Origin: Chrysochromulina tobinii
Taxonomy: Eukaryota > Haptophyta > Prymnesiales > Chrysochromulinaceae
Direction of reading: 5' to 3'
DNA: 28,196 nucleotides
NCBI GenBank assembly: GCA_001275005.1
Contig: JWZX01002425.1
Coordinates: 1-28,196, forward strand
The position numbers were made by a program, and so were the translations under genes. Position 1 is the stretch's first letter. The number at the start of each line of letters is the position of its first letter. Below are positions 9,170 through 17,286 of the stretch, one piece after another. Below the pieces are notes generated by a model. That model did no database searches and was not told where the DNA came from. It saw nothing but the letters and a program-made list of their open reading frames with translations.

Positions 9170-9460
9170 TTCTAGCTCAACGAGGTCGTCCCGTCTGACG
9201 GGTTCGCAGCGCACACCGACGTATGCATTAGCTCTTCAGGTAGCTCTTTGAAGAAGTCCTGTCTTGAAACCACTGAAGGAGGTGCACACAACAGTTCCAA
9301 AGGACTCTTCGGATCCCATCTTCGAAAACGCGTCCTTCCGGGCGGATCGATGTTAGTGACTTTCTGCGATCCCTTCTGCTGCTTGCGCGACGTGCCTGCG
9401 GCCTGCCGCCTGACGGTCGGCTGCGCTCCCCGTGCTGCTCGCAGATACTCGCCGAGCACC
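9170..9460. promoter_or_regulatory. Divergent 5' region between the Sfi1-like gene and QCR9
   Basis: About 290 bp separate the minus-strand start (9169) from the QCR9 ATG (9461), so the two promoters or 5' UTRs must share this DNA. A minus-strand frame begins with ATG at 9462, overlapping the QCR9 start codon in the shared GCACCATGCC. It may be a 5' exon of the Sfi1-like gene. No clear TATA box is seen. Confidence 0.4.
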
Positions 9461-9912
9461 ATGCCGCAGCCTGCGTGGGTGGCCGGCCGCCTGCAAAAGG
9501 AGTCTGCCGTCTCGCGCTTCTTCTACAACACCATCCTCAAGCGGTCGTCGACGTACATGACGGCGGTGATGATCATGGCGACCGCGACGGGTGCGCACGC
9601 GCGTGCTGGCGTCGAGCGGCTCCTGCTGCCGCGCCACCGCTGTCGAGGGCGGGCAGAGCGGCACCTCTCTTCTCTGCGTGCCTCTCTCACGCGCTCGGCT
9701 GCCGCCCCACCTGCGCGCAGGCATTGGCTACGACTATGCGATGAATGCGATCTGGGACTTTAAGAACAAGGGGGTGCGCACGCGTCGTCGCCTGCACTTT
9801 GCACGCCCGACGCTACGCTGCGCAGCACTCGGAAGAGCCTCACCCTTGCCTCCTCCTTTGCCCTTCACAGAAGCTCTGGAAGGACATCAAAATGAACTAC
9901 AAGGAGGAGTAG
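9461..9912 (+). CDS. QCR9: Cytochrome b-c1 complex subunit 9 (QCR9/UQCR10), three exons
   Basis: Small single-span subunit of mitochondrial respiratory complex III. Exons: 9461-9590, 9721-9773 and 9871-9912, giving 74 aa. Intron 1 (130 bp, phase 1) and intron 2 (97 bp, phase 0) both start GTGCGCACGCG and end CAG. The spliced protein shows the family pattern: a RRTST-like KRSSTY before one membrane span (about residues 30-46), then WDFKNKG and the C-terminal GKLWKDIK..Y. Animal and yeast proteins are about 60-66 aa, so this is near full length. An in-frame upstream ATG at 9248 or 9350 would add a leader with no counterpart in the family, so 9461 is preferred. The gene is convergent with the PDH gene and divergent from the Sfi1-like gene. 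Confidence 0.92.
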
Positions 9913-10671
9913 AGAGGGTTGGGTGCTATTGGGGACTGACAGTGGCCGCCTTAGTGGCAGACGTCGCCCTGCGCGAGCTTGAGGTGTAGACAGATGTTGG
10001 TGCTCGACCGCGCTGATGCAAATTTCCGGGTGCACGTAATTAGTACAGCGGCGGACGACGGACGATGCCCCCGAATCAATCCCACTTCGCGACCAAGTTA
10101 ACCAATTTTACACACGGACTTCATATACTGAACCTGTTTTGAAGTTTGACAACCTCACACCTGTGATGTACACATGGGCCGGGCGCATGGACCGATGCGA
10201 GGATGATCCAATTTGCGATACGCATCGGGTAACCCCGCTACCGGAGCCGAGAGTCGAGTCGGCTCTCCATCCCACAAGACCAACGGACAATCTTCGCTCT
10301 ACGGCCGAGAAGGTACAGCCGCCACTGGCAGCGTCTAGCTCGCTCGTGGCGCAGGCCCACCACCGCATAGCCCACCATCGCATGGCCCACCTGACGGCGA
10401 CCACCGCATGGCCCACCATCGCATGGCCCGCCTGACGGCGACCATCGCACCGCACGCCCGGTACGACGCATGCATCCACGGCGTCCTCGTCGTGGTCGCG
10501 CTCATGCGCACGCGGCGGCTGCTCCCCCTGGCCTTTGGGATCCGCCGCACTCGCGCGCACCATGTCCTATCGCCCAGCGGTCGCCCCGTCGCCTCTCTGC
10601 CGCCACTGCCGCCGCTCGTGGGCGTGCCGCCGCTAGTCCGCGGGCCGCCGCTCGTGCGCTGCCGCCGCCGC
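9913..10671. other. Convergent 3' interval between QCR9 and the PDH gene
   Basis: No supported gene. It holds both 3' ends, an AT-richer tract at about 10020-10170, the GCCCACC-type tandem repeats at 10355-10449 and a CCGCCGCTCGTG-rich tract at about 10600-10670 next to the PDH stop codon. Confidence 0.5.
10355..10449. repeat. About 41-bp imperfect tandem repeat
   Basis: The unit GCCCACCTGACGGCGACCAC plus CGCATGGCCCACCATCGCATG begins at 10385 and restarts at 10426 (GCCCGCCTGACGGCGACCAT). A degenerate CACCGCATAGCCCACCATCG lies at 10361-10380. It is outside any supported coding region. Confidence 0.75.
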
Positions 10672-13328
10672 TCAGATGCGCTTGTTGCAGAGATCGAAGA
10701 CGGCCTTCACGAGGTCGGAACCGCGCTTGACGACGGCGAGCTCCATCGAGGACGCGTACGGCACGGGGGCGTCGTCCATGCACAACCTCTTCACAGGGGC
10801 GTCGAGGAGGTCAAAGCACTGCTCGGAGATGAGGGCCGAGACGGTGGCTCCAACGCCGCCCGAGTTGGTCGACTCGTCCAGGATCGCCACCTTGTTCGTT
10901 CGGCTGAGGGACGCGCGGATCGTGTCCATGTCGAGGGGCTTGAGCGAGCGCAGCTCGATGAGGTCGATGTCCATGCCCTCGGCCTTGATCTCTTCGAGGA
11001 CCATGTTCGCCTCCTTGACGCCGTGCAGGTAGGTGAGCGCGGTGACCGCCTTGCCCGCCTTGACGGACGCCTCTGAAGCCGAGTGCAGCACGACGCACTT
11101 GTCGAGGCGCGCGCACACGTCGAGGTTGACTGGGCCCTTGGCCTCCTTCATCGTCTTCACCGGCGTGAAGAGGATGCCAGGGCCGTCATCGCGGATCATG
11201 GCCTTCGCGAGGCCGTACGCGGCTTCCGGCGAGGCCGCTGTGCAGATCTTGAGGCCGGGGATGCCCATCACGTATGCGTGGAGCGGCTGCGAGTGCTCGG
11301 CGCCGAGCGCCTGGTTGGGTGCAGTGCCGCCCGCGCCGATGATCGTCATCGGCATCTTGAACTGACCGCCAGTGGTCGCGTACGTGTTGCCCGCGCTCGA
11401 CATTTCGGCGATGCCGAAGATGCCGAAGTTGGTGTTCATGAGTTCGACGATGGGGCGGTAGCCGTTCATGCCCTCGCCGAGCGCCTTGCCGATGAAGTGG
11501 CCCTCGTCGATGATCTCGTCCGCGGCGCGCAGCGTGCCAAACGTCTGCTGCGTCAGCTTGGGGATGTTGTAGCTTGAGCCCGCCTGCAGGTCCTCAGCGT
11601 GGATCGTCGTCTTCGGGTCGCGGAGCATTTCCTCGAGGATCGCGAGGTTGAGCGCGTCGCCGATCGAGATGACGCCGTCCGTGGCCTTCTGGCGCAGGTC
11701 CTTGATGTGCGCCTCCACCGCAGCCAGCTTCTCTGGCGCGACGGTGGCGCGCGTGATCGCGTCCGCGTTCGCAGGGGCGACCTTGGCGTTGTAGTCCGTG
11801 TTGGCCGGGTCGGGGAACTCAAGCTGCTTCGCGAGCTCGCGCGGCGGTGCCTCGGACGCCTTGGCAAAGTCGAGGGAGCGCTTCACCTCCTCCTTGGCGC
11901 GAGCCGACGCGCCGTCAAAGTCGAGGCCCGCGGCCTCGGGGACGGTTTCGAAGATCTTGATGGGATCGCACTCGGCGCGCGCCCAGGTCTTCTCGGCCTT
12001 GCGACCGCGCTCGTGCTCGGGGTCGGCGGGCGAGTGGCCCTGGAAGCGGTACGTGTGCACCTGCAGCATGGCGGGGCCGTTTTTGCGCACGTAGTCGACG
12101 ACGGCGCGTCCCGTCTTCATCGTGTTCACGAGGTCGCTGCCGTCGACCTTGATGCCGGGCACGCCGTAGTGCTCGCCCTGCTTGAAGATGTCCATGTTGG
12201 CGGCCACGTCCTCGGTGAAGGTGTTGATCGCGCGCCCGTTGTCAATGATCAGGAAGAGCATCGGCAAGTTCTCCTTTGCCGCCGCATTCAGGCACTCAGC
12301 CATCCGGCCGTTCTGCGCGCCGCCCTCGCCGATGAAGACGACCGAGATGCGGTCGTCGCCCTTGAACTTCTCCGGCTCGAGGTGACGGTCGAGCAGGATC
12401 GAGCGCGCCGCACCCGCCGCGTACGGCAGCTGCTCCGACACGAGCGCCCAGCCGCCTTGGAAGTTGGTCTCCTTGTCATAGATGTGCATCGAGCCGCCCG
12501 TGCCGCGGCACGTGCCAGTGTCCTTTGCGAAGAGCTCGGCCATGATGGCACCAGCGTCGACGCCCGACGCGAGGGCGTGAGTGTGCTCGCGGTAATACGA
12601 GTACTTGATGTCGCCCTTTTTGAGCGTGTCTGCAATCATCGCCGGGATCGTCTCCTGCCCGTTGTCCAGGTGCATGAAGCCGCGAATGAACCCCTGCATG
12701 TATGCCTGGTTGCACGCGTTCTCGAACTGGCGGCACAGCTGCATCATCTCGTACCTGCGCACACACGCACGCAGACGGCACGAGTCACGGCCGTGGATGA
12801 CGATGTGTGAGCGGGCGTGCGAGCGACACGGGTGCTTTGCTGGGCAGCGCTCCCGCCGGACGCAGGTGCCCGCGAGATCTTGCTGCCGCGCACGCCGCTC
12901 ATGCATGCTCTTGCGCGGGCGTTGCAGTGGCTGCTGCTGGTGGCGGTGGCGTACGCTTTGAGCATGTCCCCCTTCTCGATCGTATCGTACTTCTTGAGGG
13001 TCTCCTCGGGGATGCCAAAGTCGAGCTCGAGCTTGGCGCGCAGGTTGCTCCAATCAATGTTCGGGCGCGGGCGCATCTGACCGTCGACGACATCGCGCTG
13101 CGGCCGGATCGTTCCGGCCGTGAAGTCGACCGTCTCGGTGCCGCCAGCCGCATTGAGGTGCGCGGGCGCGCAGCGGCGGCGCGAAGAATCGCACACTCCG
13201 ACGACGGCGCGGTCGGAGACGGCACCGTGCGCAAACGGCTTGACAACGTTGGTCGACGTAGGCGCGTAGCCGTACGCACCGGCCGTGCAGGCGATGGCCA
13301 CAGCGGTGGCGAGGTTGCGGTAGATCAT
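10672..13328 (-). CDS. Fused pyruvate dehydrogenase E1 alpha-beta, plastid-type
   Basis: E1 of the pyruvate dehydrogenase complex, using TPP to decarboxylate pyruvate and pass acetyl groups to E2; here both subunits form one 818-aa chain. Exon 1 is 13328-12955, the intron 12755-12954 (200 bp, GTACGC...GCGCAG, phase 2), and exon 2 12754-10672. Splicing gives MLKAYEMMQLCRQF, the usual E1-alpha start. Residues 1-24 (hydrophobic, ending AYGYAPTS) look like a signal peptide, followed by a transit-like stretch to about residue 80, so plastid import is inferred. E1-alpha (about 125-480) shows YREHTHAL, CRGTGGSMH and GHSPADPE. E1-beta (about 485-818) shows LGAEHSQPLHAY, as in plastid/cyanobacterial forms, and LDAPVKRLCMDDAPVPY. 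The TPP motif is altered (GEG with E268; D296-N297). No stop or intron separates the halves. Confidence 0.93.
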
Positions 13329-13752
13329 GTTGGTATCGAGCTGAAAGACGGCAAAGGTGCGAAGGCGCACAAGATAGATTCGGCGATCGAGCCGCGAGCA
13401 CGGGCGAGCTCTTTGCGAGATCCCAGATACAATCTTCAGTTTTTTGATTTTGGAAGCGGCGGAGTCGGGTGGAACCCCACGGCAACTGGAATCGGTTTGA
13501 GCTAGGATGTTCGGTGCCGCAGGCTGGTCGTTCGTAAAAGTTCGTAGTAGAATCGACCCGACGTGCGAGGACGTCGAAAATAACCCGTCGCGAACTCCGA
13601 ACAAAAGAACTATACAATGTAGTAACAAGCCTAAGTTCACGTCAATCGTGAACGCCCGTGGACTAGAACCAACTGGTAAGCGGTATCCACAATGTATCCG
13701 TCGCGTGCGACGAGCACTCGAGCACCGAGGACCGAGCTCATTTGGACGCCTC
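13329..13752. promoter_or_regulatory. 5' region of the PDH gene and 3' flank of the HAD gene
   Basis: This 424-bp spacer lies between two minus-strand genes. Its left part should carry the PDH promoter and 5' UTR. The minus-strand frame stays open upstream of the PDH ATG but loses the targeting-peptide character, which supports the start at 13328. No distinct motif is seen apart from AT-richer sequence at 13430-13450 and 13590-13640. Confidence 0.35.
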
Positions 13753-14673
13753 TCAAGCGACGCCCAGCAGCACGTCGATGCGCGCGGGCACCTCGTCAAG
13801 CGAGCAGATGATGTCCGCTCGCGCGAGGCCCTCGACGCTACTGCTGCTGCCGCCGGCCGCGTACTTGCCCTCGGGGTCAAAGAGGAGTGCGCGCAGCCCG
13901 GCCGCGCGTGCGGCCAGATAGTCGTTTTGCAGGTCGTCGCCAATGTGCAGCACCTGCTCCGGCTCGAGCGGCGCCGCCGCCGCTGCCCCGCCGTCTCGCA
14001 CCACACTCGTGCCGCCTCCGAGCAGCAGGTGCACGTGCGCGGCTTTGCGCGTCGCCGCCTCGAAGACGGCGCGGCTCGGCTTTTTTTGGCCGAGCGCGTG
14101 ACTCGTGACCGCAAAGTCGAGGTCGCGGTGCAGACCGAGCAGCGGCAGGTTGGCGTCGACGTAGCGCGGGTAGACATTGGAGGCGACACCCACGACGAGG
14201 CCGCGCTTCTTGGCATGCTGCATCGCGCGCTGGCCCTCGGGGCACGGCGACCACACGTCCGGGCTGCCAAAGGCGGAATAGATACGCTCTGCGACCGAAC
14301 AGGCGCGGGGCACGTCAGCACGGGTGGGGAGTCTGAGGACGTCGCGCGCTTCGAGCGCCGGCGTCCCACGGAAGACGAGATCAAACGTCTCCTCGTCGGC
14401 AACGGCCTCGTTGCAGCCGGCCTCGGCAAGCGTCGAGCGGATCATGCGCCGCCACCAGTCGCGCTCGCTCAGCTGTGCGGGCGCGCCAAAGAATGGCAGC
14501 TCCGCGTTCGTGCGTCCGTACGCCACCTTGAACGCATCCTTCATCTGCACATCATCCGCTGGGCAGGGCAGCTTGAAGTGGCGCACCGCATCGCCGTAGA
14601 CGCGGCCGAGCGGAACGGACATGCACACGAGCGTGCTTGTGATCTCAAAGGTGATGGCGCGCAGCGGCAGCAT
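13753..14673 (-). CDS. HAD-superfamily protein, HDHD3-like, with altered nucleophile
   Basis: 306 aa from the ATG at 14673, which has A at -3. An upstream ATG at 14766 would add about 31 Arg-rich residues (possible mitochondrial leader) but lies inside a 20-bp palindrome. The fold pattern matches haloacid-dehalogenase-like HDHD3 proteins: motif I ITFEITSTL at residues 7-15, a helical cap with RDWWRRMI, motif II VGVASN, motif III Lys in GQKKPS, and motif IV HIGDDLQNDYLAARAAGL. In active HAD phosphatases the first residue of motif I is the nucleophilic Asp; here it is Glu10, from a clear GAG codon. The other catalytic positions look intact. It may be inactive, or it may act as a binding protein. 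The substrate is unknown. Confidence 0.85.
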   Translation of the reverse strand: MLPLRAITFEITSTLVCMSVPLGRVYGDAVRHFKLPCPADDVQMKDAFKVAYGRTNAELPFFGAPAQLSERDWWRRMIRSTLAEAGCNEAVADEETFDLVFRGTPALEARDVLRLPTRADVPRACSVAERIYSAFGSPDVWSPCPEGQRAMQHAKKRGLVVGVASNVYPRYVDANLPLLGLHRDLDFAVTSHALGQKKPSRAVFEAATRKAAHVHLLLGGGTSVVRDGGAAAAAPLEPEQVLHIGDDLQNDYLAARAAGLRALLFDPEGKYAAGGSSSSVEGLARADIICSLDEVPARIDVLLGVA

Positions 14674-15137
14674 GGTTGGTAGTGGTTGTCGTACACTCGC
14701 CTCCGTTTCGAAGGAAGACAAAGAAGTGCGTGCGTCGCGTCGGGGTGCCGCGAAGTACCGGTACATGTACCGGTAAAAAGACACCGAAGGCCGCGACGGA
14801 CGACGTCAAGTCACAAGCCATGACAAGTCTGATGACCTAGCCCCTTTGCTGGTCATGCGATCGAATGGTTGTAATCCAACTGCTAACTCACCAGAACGTC
14901 ACTCCCACCCAATGCCTTACGAGTGCGTTGTACATGTACATAGTAGGGCGCTTCACTTGTTCTCGCACTAACTCGCACCTCAAAACAGAAGGCCCTACTT
15001 AATTGCTTTGCTCATCCGTTCCTCTTTCCTTCGCATTCAACGCTCGACTCTTGTTGCAGTGCTTGAAAGAGGGAGCACCTGCAAGCGAGGCCGCCGGACG
15101 CTCTCGCGCGGGCCGTGCGTCTCAGCCGAATCCGCCG
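14674..15137. promoter_or_regulatory. Divergent intergenic region between the HAD and zinc-finger genes
   Basis: The starts at 14673 (minus) and 15138 (plus) face away from each other, so this region should hold both promoters. It contains a perfect 20-bp palindrome at 14756-14775 and another palindromic TGTACATGTACA at about 14930-14941. No clear TATA box is seen. The frame upstream of 15138 is open back to about 15003 but has no ATG. Confidence 0.45.
14756..14775. repeat. Perfect 20-bp palindrome
   Basis: TACCGGTACATGTACCGGTA reads identically on both strands. It lies about 83 bp upstream of the preferred HAD start. It could be a dimeric transcription-factor site or a cruciform. Confidence 0.8.
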
Positions 15138-16349
15138 ATGATGCTGCCGCCCACCGGAGCACCTGCACTCGAAAATGATGGCTCCAATGATGCGGGGCCC
15201 AGAGCCAGCGGCGACGACGCGAAAGAGGAAGTCGGCGTCATCTACACTTGCAAGTTCCCTGGCTGCACCAGGCAATACGCGAGCACGGACGGTGCGCGCG
15301 CAAGCACGTGCGGCGCCCAGACGCTGCGACGATCATGCTGCGCCTCGCGCGCCGCACTCGAGGCGGCCTCGGCGCTCGGCTAGAGCCTTCACACAAAGGA
15401 GGCGCCGCGCCTCCTTTGAGCATGCTCTGGCCCTTGTGCTGCGCCCGGGCAGCCTGCGGCGGGCGCGCCTGGCAAATCCGCCGCCGAGCGTTTGCTCGTG
15501 CCGCCCGCTCACGCCCCCCTTGTCCTCTTTACGCGCGCAGGTGTCCGCAAGCACTGCCGCAAGAGCCACGTTGAGTGGCTGCGGAGGGTTGACGAAGAGA
15601 AGGCGTCGCTGGGCTGCCGGTGGGCTGCGTACTGCACGCGGCAGGTGATCGAGGAGGGCGGGGACGACCCGCGCACCACACCCGTGGGCAGCAAGCGCGC
15701 GCGAGAGATCATCGTCGAGGGCCACGCGCAGTACCAAGGCACCTTTTCGGAGGCGGCGGTGGCGGTGGCGCAGCAGGGTGTCGCCAAGTCGAGCAGCCAC
15801 GGGCAGAGCAGCAGCACCATCAGCAGCAGCGGCGCCTTTGGGGGGCGGCTAAGCGAGAACGCCTCCGCTGCCCCCCTCGGCTCCGACCGCGCCTTCGGCG
15901 GCACCACGGGAAAGTCACTCGTACCGCCGAAAGTCGAGCACCGCTCGGCCTCGTTTGAGAACGTGGTGCCGCCCGACATGGTGTGCGTACCCCAGGACGT
16001 ACCCCAGGACCTGTCGGCATCGCTGGTCGCGCAGGATTCGAAGCTGACGCCCAACGCGCAGGCGCGAAAGCGCCTCGGGGAGATCGCCGACGCCGACGGC
16101 ACTGCGGCCTCGGTGGTGAGCCAAGGCGGCTCGTGGGGCGCCGTGTCGGGCTCGTGGGGCGCGACGGGCGCCAACTTTTTCGCGTGGGGCATGCCGCCTC
16201 TAAAGCGCGGGCTCTCGCTGGCGGACACGCGCGACGCGCTGCCACCGGCGGTGAGCACACCCGTCGCCGAGTGCGCACACGAAGATCCTGAGTCGCAGGC
16301 GCCCCCGAGCCGGAACGAGTCCTTCCTCGACTCGATCCTTGCCACGTGA
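15138..16349 (+). CDS. Single C2H2 zinc-finger protein (two exons)
   Basis: Exon 1 is 15138-15291, the intron 15292-15540 (249 bp, GTGCGCGCG...GCGCAG, phase 1) and exon 2 15541-16349; 320 aa. Splicing rebuilds one finger that neither exon holds alone: C38-x4-C43-x12-H56-x4-H61, followed by the helix VEWLRR. The rest is acidic, then Ser/Gly/Ala-rich and low in structure, with a short SWGAVSGSWGATG repeat. A nucleic-acid-binding or regulatory role is likely, but no target can be named, and a single finger often needs a partner for specific DNA binding. The first in-frame ATG is the double ATG at 15138. The stop codon lies in a perfect hairpin (16341-16363). Confidence 0.8.
15395..15417. other. 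Hairpin inside the zinc-finger gene intron
   Basis: AAAGGAGGCG, the loop CCG, then CGCCTCCTTT form a perfect 10-bp stem near the middle of the 249-bp intron. It may fold in pre-mRNA and shorten the effective distance between splice sites. Confidence 0.7.
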
Positions 16350-16363
16350 GGATCTCACGTGGC
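16341..16363. other. Hairpin embedding the zinc-finger gene stop codon
   Basis: GCCACGTGAG, the loop GAT, then CTCACGTGGC form a perfect 10-bp stem, with the TGA stop in its left arm. It also contains two CACGTG boxes. It could influence termination or 3' processing, or it could be chance. Confidence 0.7.
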
Positions 16364-17286
16364 GAGGATGCCGACTTGACGGCGGCCGCTGAGGGGGTGC
16401 GGCCACGGGCCTCCATCCCTCGCCCACCCCCTCCCCCCTCGGCGCCGCCCTGTGCGAGTGAGATATGGCGTGCATGTCATGTGGGCATGTGGGTGTGCGT
16501 GTGTGCTGCTTTGCCCTGGATGGGTGGCGGCGCGCGCGATCCCTCCTTATTCAGATCGCCGCGCGCCGGCGCATGTGTGTACTCTGATGGTGATGATGCA
16601 TGTGCGCATGCGCATGCGGGGGGTCGAGACAGACAGAAAGTGCGATAGTGAGTGCGGCCGCCGCAAGCGCTCATGCGGCGGCGACCGAGGGGGGTGTCCC
16701 ATGCCGGGGGCGGTCATGTCTTGCATGCTGTGATGCAGAGGGCGGCGGCAAGGTGGGGCGGCTCAGCGCGCCCGCGTACGCGCATGCCCTCTCGCCACGA
16801 GAGGCGCAGCCGCAGCGGCGTGGTGCAGCGCGAGGATGTGACGGCAGGGTGGAGTCTGTGCGGCTCGCGTGCGCGCGCGATGGCGCAAGGCGAACAGAAT
16901 CAGAGGCCTTCAAAGACGATCTGAGGTGCGGCGCGCTGGTGGGCAGCCGAATGGCATCGGGCATGCTCCCCCCAGCATATTCGGCACCCGTGTACCATGT
17001 TTCTACAATCAATTACGTGTGAATTACATCAACTGAGAGAGCGTGATCGCGCAGCCGCGCGACCCGCGCCGCGGGGACATATAACGATTCGATAAATGCA
17101 ATTTTAATTACACGTTGAACGTTGGTCGTTGCTTCCACACGTCGTTTCAATATTTCCTGACTATTTTCCTCTCTGGCTGCAGCCTTGCGGTTTCGAATTC
17201 AATTGAATGCACGTGTTCTTTAATGACTGGTCTCGTTTCATTAGCCCGATGAGCGACGAAGCGACGTTGCGCGCCGCGCTCAACGC
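16350..17286. other. Convergent 3' interval between the zinc-finger and fucosyltransferase genes
   Basis: No supported gene. GT/GC-rich simple sequence runs from 16460 to 16640. An AT-rich segment at 17080-17210 contains TTTAATTACACG and AATTCAATTGAATG. Both flanking genes end towards this interval, so it should hold two 3' UTRs. Confidence 0.5.

Noticed and set aside
9248-9460. N-terminal extension of QCR9 from the upstream in-frame ATG
   Set aside because: Family members start close to the membrane span and have no such leader; the ATG at 9461 gives a normal length.
9172-9462. Minus-strand frame of 96 codons as an independent gene
   Set aside because: It overlaps the QCR9 start, shows no family resemblance and is best treated as 5' region or a possible exon of the Sfi1-like gene.
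11599-12810. 403-codon plus-strand frame opposite the PDH gene
   Set aside because: Antisense shadow of strongly conserved E1-alpha sequence.
12755-12954. Read-through of the PDH intron as coding sequence
   Set aside because: The read-through residues match no E1 protein, whereas GT-AG splicing joins MLKA to YEMMQLCRQF as in the family.
13507-14682. Long plus-strand frame opposite the HAD gene
   Set aside because: It is antisense to a gene with clear HAD motifs; its Arg/Ala/Val composition is that of a GC-rich shadow frame.
14674-14766. Longer HAD protein starting at the ATG in the palindrome
   Set aside because: The context is weaker (T at -3) and the start would depend on the palindrome; kept only as an alternative with a possible mitochondrial leader.
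14865-14885. TGGTTGTAATCCAAC as a tRNA T-arm
   Set aside because: No acceptor stem, anticodon arm or matching D-arm nearby.
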